A stretch of 64,000 nucleotides of DNA from the NCBI GenBank assembly GCA_014529385.2, contig CM043953.1:99437342-99501341 (forward strand), written 5' to 3'. This DNA comes from Adiantum capillus-veneris. Lineage: Eukaryota; Streptophyta; Polypodiopsida; Polypodiales; Pteridaceae. Numbering within the stretch: the first letter of the stretch is position 1; every line of letters begins with the position of its first letter. The position numbers were made by a program, and so were the translations under genes. The notes under the pieces are model-generated. The model saw only the letters and a list, made by a program, of their open reading frames with translations. It was not told where the DNA came from and ran no database searches. Shown piece after piece: positions 55,246-64,000 of this stretch.

Positions 55246-55560
55246 CTAAAACCACTGAATTGGCAATCTCAGATTGCCCGTCAATTTGCGGGTGGAAAGA
55301 AGACGAGAACTGTAACCGCGTGCCAATGTTCTCCCAAATTGCCTTCCAAAACAAACTCGTGAATCTGGGTGTAGATCATCGATCCTAGGAATCGGAAATC
55401 TGTTCTTGATGGTGATTTCGTTGAGAGCTCTATAATCGATGCACATTCTCCAAGATCCGTCTTTCTTCAAAACCAACAACACTGGAGAGCAATACGGTGA
55501 CGTACTAGGTTAGACAAGACCCTTTTCCAAGAGGTCTTTCACTTGGTTCATAATCTCTTC
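55246..55560 (-). pseudogene. Gypsy-2 RT start fused to integrase core by deletion
   Basis: [20 protein letters not shown] and [10 protein letters not shown] of the RT run straight into HPDSRVCF..., integrase-core sequence containing (in another frame) [11 protein letters not shown]. By comparison with Gypsy-1 about 1.4 kb is missing, covering the RT palm with its catalytic aspartates and RNase H. The integrase Glu that is lost in Gypsy-1 is retained here. Confidence 0.85.
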
Positions 55561-56430
55561 GTTACGGGCTCGGCTCACACGGTAAGGTGGCCGGTTTGGT
55601 TGCGTGCTTCGAGGAATTAGATCAATAGTATGATCTTCAGGACGAGCGGGTGGTAACTCGCCTGGCAGGTCCTCTGAGAAGCAATCGGCATGAGAGTGGA
55701 GAAAATCTTGGCGTTCTTTATGAAGTTCAGACATATTTGTCCTATCCTCATCACTCAACTCTTTCACAAAGATCGAGTAAACACACAGACTGGATTTCAT
55801 TAACTTGGAAATGGCCGAAGCCGATACAATAGGGACAGACTCGCCCTTAAGTTTAATGTGAAGTACAATGGTTCTGCCCTTCTCTGTGGTCAATGTCTCT
55901 TTCCTCGCCCGATAGTCGACCACGGCGTTGTTCTTGTAGTACCAGGGAATTCCCAAGAGGACATCACAACCTTCCAAAGGCATTATGTAAAAGTCCTCAT
56001 GCCCCAAATATCCCTGACAATGCAACTGAAGTTTGCCAATGACAGGTGTAATGGCTACGTCCCTACCAGGTGCCGCTAGAACTGCCTCCGCAAGTGGTCC
56101 CATCCGATCGGGAGTGATCTCGAGCCGCACCGCCAATTCAGGTGAAATGAAGTTGGCCTTGGTTCCTCCAACGAAGAAGATCAGGGCTTCTTGGTCTTTC
56201 ACTTTGCCCCAAGCGCGGCAAAATACTGTACTCTCGTCCAACGTGCTGGGATCAATACCCACGCAATCTGGAACCGGTCCTATTTTCATCTTGCCTTTTC
56301 TTCCACGTTCCTCAGCTACTCTCGAACTCTCAGGCCTCTCGTCGTCCTTGTCGTTCTGTTCTTTCTGTGCCTTTTTAGGGCACTTCGTGGAGATATGTCC
56401 AGTTTGAAAGTTTCCCCGCATCCAAAGCAC
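55510..56430 (-). pseudogene. Gypsy-2 protease region and start of RT
   Basis: One open frame of 306 codons includes a partial zinc-knuckle tail, then VKDQEALIFFVGGTKANFIS and CDVLLGIPWYYKNNAVVDYR of the protease domain. It continues to [20 protein letters not shown] and [12 protein letters not shown] at the RT start. The catalytic D-S/T-G is replaced by V-G-G. Everything around it (flap and ILG/LLGIPW) looks like a normal retropepsin. Confidence 0.8.
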
Positions 56431-57840
56431 TTCCCTTCCTTGATGTAGCGAGCTCTCTCTTGAGGAGTAAGTTTGGGTTGTGCATCTTTCTTTTCTGAGT
56501 TGCTCTTCCTCTTTCTACTTTCACAAGTTTGTTCGGCTCTTTGTGTCATGATCTCATCGGTGGGGTAGGTCAAACTGCCAGAGTGAATGGCAAAACCCCG
56601 TTTTGCATGACTCATCAACTCATGAATGGAAGCTGACTTCTGTTCCAAGCAGTGATCTTGGATCTCTGTAGAAAGACCCAAGGTAAACCACTCAATCTGT
56701 TCCTTAAACGAGATCTTCTTAAATGAAGAAGCGGGTAGAAAAGAGCTCCAGAATCTCTCGCAATAAGCGTCCACTGTATCCTTCTTGGTAATCCAAAGAT
56801 GGTTCCAAGCAGTTCGTATGTCGCGTTCATACTCTCGAGTCGGCCAAGAAGAAATAAAAAGCCTCTTGAATTTCAGCCATTTAACTGGCGCAGTCTTGTT
56901 TAATAGAAGCGTGGACCACCAAGTTCGAGCATTCCCCTTAAAGTAAGAGGCAGCTCTTCGAATCTTAGAGTGCTCTGAGCAACGCCCTCCTGCAAAAGCG
57001 ATGTGAAACTGCTGTACAAAAGACAAAGCCTTCGAAGCATCTCTATAACCAAAAAACGTGTCAAATTTAATTGACTGTCCACCTTCCTTAAACTCTCGGA
57101 CTTTCTTGCTTTTGTCTTCCAGAAAGTCATATTGGTTGGCTTTGTAAAAATTCTTCTTCTTTGCATAAAAGCTGTTGTCATCCGAGTCCGAACTGGACAA
57201 GTCCTCTATAGAACTGTCAACCACAGGGTGAGATTTAGACTTCTTTGCCTTTTTCTTGCCCTTTCCGAAGCGTTGCTTTTTGCTTAGCTTTTTGCCTTTT
57301 CTGTCTTCTTCGCTCGAGTCAGATGAGCTAGAAGAACTGTCAGAAGAAGAAGAAAAAGAAGAACTCGGTACTCCTTCAAATCGAACACGCTTCTTCTGTT
57401 TTCTTCCCTTGTCAAAAGTAGACTGACAACCCAAATAACCCGGGAAGTCGGTGCTTTTCTTCTGCTTTTTGTCGTCCTTTCTAGCTTTGTTTTGCGCGTC
57501 AAAAAGCTAAACAATTCGTGCATCAACCACCTCTTCTAATTCTTTCTCTGTATAACTCTTGGGAGTAGGAGGTTTCTTGAGAGCGGGTTTCGGGATGGTT
57601 TTGTGGTTTTCTACCACTATGTGTGCACTTCCTCGAAAGAAGTCTGGTTCATATATTTTGCCAATTTTGGGTCCTTGGCAAAATTAAGCATCATCTTTGT
57701 TGCATCGGCGATCAATTGACGACGCTCCATCTCCTGACGCTCCACCTGAGTAGGCCGAGGCAGGCCGTACTCCTTGCCTAAACTTCGCTGTGATCCCTTC
57801 CCGCATCTCCGGATACCGAGGGAGTCGAATGATCTTTGCC
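56316..57840 (-). pseudogene. Gypsy-2 gag
   Basis: A 372-codon open frame (56316-57434) covers a serine/acidic-rich hinge and then KSKKVREFKEGGQSIKFDTF, ARTWWSTLLLNKTAPVKWLK, DAYCERFWSSFLPASSFKK and CFGCGE. The second half of the zinc knuckle is out of frame because of a small insertion near 56405. An upstream piece (57617-57840) has MERRQLIADATKMMLNFAKD. It is the more complete gag of the two chromodomain elements. Confidence 0.85.
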
Positions 57841-57904
57841 TGAATCCATAGATGCCGCGGACAAAATTTAGGGATAGGATTCCCGTAGAAGAGAAATCGG
57901 TCGT

Positions 57905-57916
57905 GCTCTTATACCA
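57905..57916 (-). other. Gypsy-2 primer binding site
   Basis: TGGTATAAGAGC, in element orientation, has one mismatch to the initiator Met tRNA PBS of Gypsy-1. Confidence 0.85.
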
Positions 57917-57917
57917 C

Positions 57918-58568
57918 TGTAACAGACTTGGACACTCCAAGTCCAGAATCTACCATGACACCACAAATAATCACTTCAAATAGTTCACAGTTCACAATTG
58001 ATTCGACACTGGCCCAGCGGAGTTCCGTGCCTAGAGATATTGGCCCCAAAGACTGGCGCCCCTTTCGGTATTTCTTTTTGTATTAATCTGTGTTCAAAGT
58101 ACAAGAGTGCGGGCATGCGCTCACACTCAGACTCTTCGTCTGATGCTCTGAGTTGTGAGAGGCCAACCCGCGTATTTAAAGAGTACAAGGGGATGCTAAA
58201 AGCCAAGCCCAAAAGCTTCAAGAGCTGTCCATAAAAAACTGCCCTTAAAAATAAAGCAAAGAGTTTCTTTCTCTCTCTCTCTAACTTGCGTAAACTAAAG
58301 GAATTTCTTGCGTAGAGTTTTCAAGCCTTATTGCGTAGCCAAAAAGCAACAAGAATCCAGGCAAATCTACCATCCGTACAGCAAGCCACGTGGCTGACAA
58401 TTTCCGCACGCTGCTGCCCAATTCTGCCGTACGCTGCCTCAGTCCAGCCAGGGTGTCTGTGTCCGTGCAGTAGGCCACATCAGCATTTCTGCTGCAGTCT
58501 GGGAGTCCTTGCCAAGAGGGGGAGGGGGTGTGTGTATACTCTGCAGGCCACGTCAACCATTTGTGACA
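57918..58568 (-). repeat. Gypsy-2 5' LTR
   Basis: It is the partner of 47632-48285 and is followed by target duplication TTGGC (58569-58573). Confidence 0.9.
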
Positions 58569-60480
58569 TTGGCCAAGATTCTAGAAGGTACTCAAGCCAG
58601 AACGTGGACTCAATTCAAAGCTAAATTTTATGAACAATTCCTTCCGCCCGAGCTCAAGAAGAACATCCAGAAGGAATGGGATTGGCTCACCCAGAAGCAA
58701 CATGAGAAAGTCACGGCCTATGTGGACGAGTATTGGTCTGTTCTTTAGAAGGTTACTCCTTTTATGAACATCTCCAATGAGGGAAAGATGTGGAAGTTCA
58801 AAGCAGTCCATCAACCAAATGTCCCCCTAAGGACCCGGATCAGCCTAAGCAGTCAGAGGGTACCGGAAAATGGCTCAAGTATCTGTCGCCCAAAGTACGA
58901 ACCTTCAAAGAGCAAAAAGATGTTTCTAGTATTATGAGAAAGGACACATGAAGCCCGGGTGCCCTGTTTGGTAGCAATGGCAGGAACAAGCATCTTTGAA
59001 GAAAGAACAAACGAAGAAGGAACCCGCTCCGTCAAGCTCCAATTCTATTCCTGACGTTCAAGGGAATACGTAAACGGAAAAAGGGAAGCGTAAGCTTCTA
59101 AAGGGCTGGGGATCTCTGAATAACCATCAGGTACTAATCCTTTATGATCCAGGATCAATGGACAACTTTATCTCCCTGGATATTGCGGAACGCTTCGGCC
59201 TCACGCCGGCTTAGCTAGGCACTCCGGTCACATCCAGATCAGCATTCGAGGGGTTGACTACCAATGCAGCTCCCATGCAAGGACAGCCCAATCTTCTGCT
59301 TGGCGAGTACAAGGATTCGCGTCATTCTTGATGGCACCCATCGACAGATGTGATATCATCTTAGGTATGTCACGGCACTTTCATCAGCAACCGGACCCAG
59401 ATTATGTGGAAAAGACCATCACTTATGAACATGAGGGCAAGAACATTAAATTTTTTGTTGATGCTCAAGATTGGCTATTCCCTATTGTGAGCCATATCTG
59501 TATTAAAAAGGAGATAAAGAAGTGTGTTTCTCTTTACTTAATTTTCGCACGAGAAAAGGATAAAACTAACGAGGGTTCACTCTCGAGTTTGAAAATTTAA
59601 TATTTTCAATTTATTGATTCGTTGAAACTCTCCCAAATAGGCTATCTCCAAAACGTCACGAAGATCACCACGTTGATCTCATAACGGGTAGCTCTCCTCC
59701 TAACCAGCCCTCTTACAAGGTAAGTCTTTCTCAGCAAGAGGAAAGTTTGAAGCAAGTTAACGAGCTTCTGGAAAAAGGTCTAGTACGACCAAGTACTTCA
59801 CCCTACTGCTCTCCAATTCTACTGATGCAAAAGAAAGATGGCAAGTTTCGAATGTGCATAGATTACCGATCTCTAAACAAGTTCACTATCAAGAATCGCT
59901 TTTCGATTTCTCGAATTGATGATATTCTTGATAAGTTGTAGGGTACAAACATCTTTAGTAACATAGACTTAAAGAGCGGATATCATCAGATACGAATCAC
60001 CCCTGAGGATGTCCATAAGACTGCTTTTCACACTACTTTTGGACTCTATGAATTTATGGTAATGCCTTTCGGCTTGACCAATGCTCCTACCACATACAAT
60101 CGAATGATGGTTCGGATTTTCAGCCCACACCGAGCTTTTACAGAAGTATTCTTTATTAACATACATGTCTTTTCATAGACAGAAGAGGAACATTGGAAGC
60201 GCTTGGGTACAGTATTTCAGCATCTGCAAAAGCATGAGTTGCATGTCAATGCAAAGAATAGTGAGTTCTTCCTCACGGAAATACACTATCTCGGCCATAT
60301 AGTCTCTCACAACCAAGTGAGCATGGATCCAGCAAAGATCTAGGTGGTACAAGAATGGCCAACTCCCACTACGGTAGTACACGATGTGCGTAGCTTTCTA
60401 GAATTGTGTTCCTATTATTGGAGGTTTATCCAAGGCTTTGCTCATGTAGCGGGACCACTCCATGACCTAACAAGGTGTAC
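58569..60480 (+). pseudogene. Element 4 (plus-strand gypsy) gag-pol, right piece
   Basis: Gag resumes with AKILEGTQARTWTQFKAKFY and EWDWLTQKQHEKVTAYVDEY. A damaged zinc knuckle (YEKGHMKPGCP) follows. The protease motif is LYDPGSMDNFIS (DPG instead of DSG), with DIILGM later. The RT (59747-60480) reads [40 protein letters not shown] and [13 protein letters not shown]. The active-site dyad expected as Y.DD reads FFIN. Stops and frameshifts are numerous. Integrase and the 3' LTR are missing. It is the oldest layer of the nest. Confidence 0.85.
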
Positions 60481-61486
60481 AATGGAGAAAGTATACAATG
60501 GTGATCACCCCATGAAGTCTCTCATGGGCAAGGTGGATAGGTACGATAACTACGGTACGAAAAAACCTTAAAAAATGTTGTGTTGTATGGGTAATCACCA
60601 CCGATACAAAAAATTCTTATATACACCTGATACACTGTTTCACACTACTATATAGTAGATGTGAGAAATGTAGCACCAATCAAGATTCCTACACCAAAAT
60701 GAAAGATTTGCAGAAACCCAAACCTCTGCGTTCTGCACATGAGTGCACTCTAACTCTAAAACAGAGACCAAAACGCAAGCAAAATGGAATTTGGTTGCAC
60801 AACCCCAGTCAAAGTCCTGCATAGAATCTTGAACTACACAAACACCCACAAAAATTGCCAAAATTGGAGATCGTTACCGATGCCTTTCAAAAATCCTGGG
60901 GGTGGCTACAGTACAATGCATGAGAGAGGAGAATGGAGAAGGATTTCTACAGATCACAGTTTGAATTGCAAGGATCGACATAAAAGCAGCCATAAACTAG
61001 ACTGTACGGTGGCCCCTAAGTACACTTTCTAGGTTATTACAGCTTTTTAGTGAACATAGCAAGTGTTGTAGTAAAGAGGTACACTCTAGGCAAAAGAATG
61101 GCCTCCATCTTGTAGCTTCTTCTCAAAGCTAAAGAATCTACACAAGGTCCCCAGGGTTAAGATCACCCCTAATAATATCAGGGTGGAAAGCAGACTGTGC
61201 AGGATAGGTTTCTGAGAGAAATAATTGTCTGTCTTGAGAAAATTGAAAGAAGGATAATGGTATGGCCGTTAAACAAGCTACTTGGGACTTTTTTCTAGCA
61301 TAGAAGTTGCTCACTGCAGCGACTATTACAACCAAAGTTTGACAATTTACAGAGAAAGAATAAAGACCATATAACATGAAAGATTCCTTCCTACCCATTC
61401 GTCAATGGTAAGAGGCAAATATGAACTAAAAAGCAACAGCTTTTGACCAAGTAACTGTACAAGGCATACAAAGGCCTGAGTCTTAC
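60481..61486. other. Intron sequence 3' of exon 1
   Basis: No ORF or repeat family is recognised. The 86-codon frame at 61138-61398 on the minus strand has no domain I know and no splice context. Confidence 0.45.
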
Positions 61487-61552
61487 CGTTCCAACAGCCC
61501 CCGTATAGTCTGCTGCAACTATCAGCTTAAGAAGATACGGCCAAAGAACAAG
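61487..61552 (-). CDS. SGR6: SGR6-like gene, exon 1 seen in the window
   Basis: This exon encodes 22 residues, LVLWPYLLKLIVAADYTGAV followed by GT. It is bounded by an acceptor (..CTGCAG before the exon) and a donor (GTAAGACTC). It corresponds to the VLWP..LL..I.P..YTGA block just before the conserved cysteine-rich segment of plant SGR6 proteins. It starts and ends in phase 0. Exons further 5' were searched for in 61.56-63.36 kb and not found, so they are either divergent or beyond the window. The intron that follows is about 31 kb long. Confidence 0.78.
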
Positions 61553-63359
61553 CTGCAGAAAGGTCATAAAAACGTTATAAACAGCATCAAAAACTGTTCC
61601 CACCTATCAGAGGTTACAGTGCTCAAATGTCTTGATATCCGTACTTCAAAACTTTGTGTTTCAAAAGGTATATTTGCTTCCTTGATTCCCTTTCAGACAA
61701 ACAAGTTAACACAGATTAAAAGAAAGAAGAGAACATTCACGATAAGGCAACATAGATCCAGTGATGCCCAAAAGGTCCACTTTGCTACAATATACCTACT
61801 ACACTTTTGGTCCTCCATGACGATAGCATATATTGAGACTTGCGAGTCTCGATGAAATTGACACCCCAAGCTAGGCCAACTGGTTAGAAAATATATAGGT
61901 CCCCAACTGACGGAATAGCAAGGAGAACTTAAAACATTTCTTGCTTAATGCATGTTAGAACTTTGACACACAACTTTGCCGAATGGTGTCAGAATTGTGT
62001 GTCCTCTACAACCCATGCCACAATGACACTCCTGCAACTCAATGTCAGCAAAATCAGAAGGAACTGATGAGATTAAATTTATCAAATTAGAAACTCTCCT
62101 ATGAAACACAATAGAGGAGCATAAGAATGCTAGAATTGCAATATGACTCAAATTAAGCTATCATTCAATTCTCACAAGTCACAACCTGCATGAATGTAAG
62201 ATAAGAGGATTTGACCAGTGGGATGTAAGCATCAATGTGCCATGTTACACTGCAATCTGATCATAATCAAGGGGGGTCTCACAGGTACGACCGAACAACC
62301 GAAGTCTAGGCCGCCTCAATGTGAAGAAACTCTACTATCGGGTCATGAAGTGTATATGTGCCAAGGTGTTGGATGACAAATCGAAGTGTGACAAATTTCA
62401 GGGTTAGGTTTTGTCTGGTATGTACACTCTCTTGATAGTTCTTGGCATGACCATGCAGCTCTTACTCCCCTAGAGCCCAAGGCTCCAAGCCCCTCTGGTC
62501 AATATAATCCTGTATTTGACTGGATTGCAAGGAGCTTTGACGGTATAAAGGCATCTGCAGTTCAATGGAAAGAGGAGCAGAGTAGTAATGCCCTTGCCAG
62601 CTGTCATGGATGGCATGCGCACAATGAGAGTCTTGGCTGTACAAGGCACATTACTTGAAAGGGCTCAACCTCGCCTCTCTCTCCAGTACCAATTAAGTGT
62701 TTCAGATTAAGTAGCAGGTGATTTTTCTCTTCATCTACAAAACAAGGTGATTATAAAACACGTCCTGGGTAGAGACTACTCTCTACAAGGTGATTACAAT
62801 ACATATTGTGGGAAGAGACTGTGAGGGTGTTGTATTTGTCTGCTATAAATAATCTCAATAAATCTCACCTAAGAACCTCATCCCTCTCACAGATCACGTT
62901 AAGGTTATATGTATCATCGCCGCATTCAGGCCATTTTGAGAGGCATAGAGGAACACCTACAAGGTTCTTCGTGGACGAGGAGATTGATGTCATGATGCTG
63001 CGGTCCGTGAGGAAGTCATGTGATGGTCCCTACAATGGCTGCCTACTATGGAGATGCAGCTTTGGGAGATATGCTATGATCTGGCCGTACTGGTTCACTT
63101 ATTTGTTTACATTTTTTGTATTTTTTTACCTTGGCCTTTTGTATTGGATATTTGGATCAAATGAGGATGATGCAATTCTCCTTTAGGCCTTTTGCATACG
63201 TAGATAAACATTTCATTTCATTTTTATGACCAAACCATGCACCTAATGCCATGCAAAAAGTGTGTATCCAATTATCTAGGACGAGAGATGGAAGCCATCT
63301 GCTCTGAGATGAAGAAAATGATCTCTCGAGTCTTTAGAAACTCATCTTTGTTCCTATTT
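61553..63359. other. Sequence upstream of exon 1 without recognised genes
   Basis: This probably belongs to the next upstream intron of the host gene. A CTATAAATAATCTCAATAAAT..CCTCTCACA stretch near 62841-62892 resembles the end of a copia-type LTR, but no partner was found. The 126-codon plus-strand frame at 62806-63186 has no domain I recognise. Confidence 0.4.
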
Positions 63360-64000
63360 TCAGGTGATTCTGCGGCGTAAATGGCATTTCCAAGCGGCCA
63401 AGCAAGAAGATGGGGAGGATGGTGAAACTAGCATATGTGGCACTGAGGCCTTAGCCCGAATCATCCAAGAGATCATAGAGACTAGACGCCTCTCCATCCA
63501 TCTCCATCCATCAATGCTACCAGATCTGCCATGATGGTCCACCGAGGGTCCCCAAATCTGAACCCCATAAAGCATAGCTGAAGCCACTAGAGTGTCCAAA
63601 AGCCACAGCTTTATTCGAGGTTCTTGAAACCGAACCTGCGAACACATCTTCTCCAATCCTCCCAAGGCTGCATAATCTCTTGTCAATCTACTTTCTGCTG
63701 CTCTCCTCAATGAAAACACTGGACCACTGAAGACTACCCCAAGATAGGTGTATGCATCAATATACTCCACCATCTCCTGGCCATATGTAAATTTGGGTGC
63801 TGACCTCCTGACCCAGTGTGGTGTGGTGTTAAACACCATAACCTTGGTTTTCCCCAGGTTAACAAACAACAATCCACTATCGTGGGCAAGTGTGTGCAAA
63901 GCATCTAAATGATGTTGCATCCCTCCTGGGAGTCAGAATCAACAAAATATCATCAGCGTATAGCAATAGTGGGAACCATGTCCCTGCCAATTGTGCTCCT
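63360..64000 (-). mobile_element. TC-LINE copy B-h (family B ORF2 fragment, runs off the window)
   Basis: A nearly open frame (63360-63920) reads MQHHLDALHTLAHDSGLLFV, NLGKTKVMVFNTTPHWVRRS and EPRIKLWLLDTLVASAMLYG: the post-RT region of family B. Just upstream, on the minus strand at the window edge, is YADD-region sequence. It stops at 63360 without a 3' UTR or CT tract, so its 3' part has been deleted or rearranged. Confidence 0.85.

Larger units (their letters stand above)
47632..58568 (-). mobile_element. Gypsy-2: chromodomain Ty3/gypsy deletion derivative, host of Element 3
   Basis: LTRs lie at 47632-48285 and 57918-58568 (654 and 651 bp) with a perfect TTGGC target duplication. It has a PBS, a PPT, gag and part of pol, and is closely related to Gypsy-1 inside but with different U3 sequence. 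An internal deletion joins the start of the RT to the integrase core, removing the RT palm and RNase H. Element 3 sits in it at 48578-54209. It is inserted in the gag of Element 4. Confidence 0.92.
13..61552 (-). other. SGR6: Host gene span: SGR6-like MROH/HEAT-repeat protein (partial, 11 exons)
   Basis: Eleven exons on the minus strand splice into one uninterrupted frame of about 359 codons, listed separately below. The translation follows the conserved C-terminal half of plant SHOOT GRAVITROPISM 6 and animal MROH1 (Maestro HEAT-like repeat) proteins, with landmarks such as [40 protein letters not shown] and TAKQAVITAIDLLG in the family order. From the literature, Arabidopsis SGR6 is a vacuolar-membrane-associated HEAT-repeat protein needed for shoot gravitropism; that role is transferred by homology only. 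All splice sites are GT-AG and phases match, so the gene is probably functional. Its 5' exons lie beyond or upstream of 61.55 kb and its 3' exons lie left of position 1. Its introns contain nearly all the transposons in the window. The family assignment is firm; orthology to SGR6 rather than another MROH protein is likely. Confidence 0.82.

Noticed and set aside
62806-63186. 126-codon plus-strand ORF as a gene
   Set aside because: No domain, no homologous copy in the window, a hydrophobic T/F-rich end typical of AT-rich DNA; not supportable.
1-64000. CRISPR arrays, bacterial operons, rRNA or intact tRNA genes
   Set aside because: None were seen on either strand; the content is eukaryotic intron and retrotransposon DNA.

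Overview
The window looks like a piece of a large, transposon-rich land-plant nuclear genome. Three things point that way: LTR retrotransposons primed by initiator-Met tRNA (PBS TGGTATCAGAGC), chromodomain-bearing Ty3/gypsy elements, and a host gene whose closest relative I recognise is plant SHOOT GRAVITROPISM 6 (SGR6), a Maestro-type HEAT-repeat (MROH) protein. The very long, transposon-filled introns would fit a fern, lycophyte or gymnosperm. I cannot name the species.

Host gene: eleven coding exons lie on the minus strand (61487-61552, 30335-30433, 30169-30243, 15644-15703, 8748-8837, 8537-8658, 8277-8406, 8099-8178, 7853-7988, 1215-1296, 13-151). All have compatible splice sites and phases and together give about 359 codons with no stop. 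Nearly everything else is intron. The three longest introns that are fully in view are about 31.1, 14.5 and 6.8 kb, and they hold almost all of the mobile elements.

Mobile elements: (1) A non-LTR retrotransposon (LINE) group with three families (A, B, C), here called TC-LINEs. Every copy whose 3' end is in view, except chimeric copy B-e, ends against a (CT)n tract on its own sense strand, and most copies also have (CT)n at their 5' end. They therefore appear to insert into TC microsatellites and to regenerate the target, giving head-to-tail chains (16.2-28.5 kb and 31.3-46.6 kb). One copy, A1 (9650-14820), has both ORFs intact. ORF1 and ORF2 sit in one frame separated by a single stop codon in all four copies where the junction can be read. 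A short hairpin with compensatory changes lies just before the 3' tail. (2) Chromodomain gypsy elements on the minus strand: Gypsy-1 (16874-23278), inserted in a TC-LINE, and Gypsy-2 (47632-58568), a deletion derivative inserted in an older plus-strand gypsy (Element 4). (3) Element 3 (48578-54209), a plus-strand non-autonomous LTR element with 1.5-kb LTRs, nested in Gypsy-2; its LTRs carry four tandem palindromes. (4) A 5'-truncated plant-type L1 with a poly(A) tail (31676-32769), nested in a TC-LINE. (5) Old gypsy, copia and solo-LTR debris at 2.0-6.0 kb, about 15.1 kb, 28.5-29.3 kb and about 47.3 kb.

Layout: 0-9.5 kb, 3' part of the host gene with gypsy/copia debris in one intron; 9.6-14.9 kb, TC-LINE A1; 15.6 kb, exon; 16.2-29.5 kb, first TC-LINE chain with Gypsy-1, PPT-like tandem repeats and an LTR remnant; 30.2-30.4 kb, two exons; 31.3-46.6 kb, second TC-LINE chain; 47.2-60.5 kb, triple-nested LTR elements; 61.5 kb, exon; 61.6-63.4 kb, no recognised genes; 63.4 kb to the end, another TC-LINE fragment. 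Boundaries were read by eye. Those fixed by target-site duplications or splice sites are exact; others are marked approximate.
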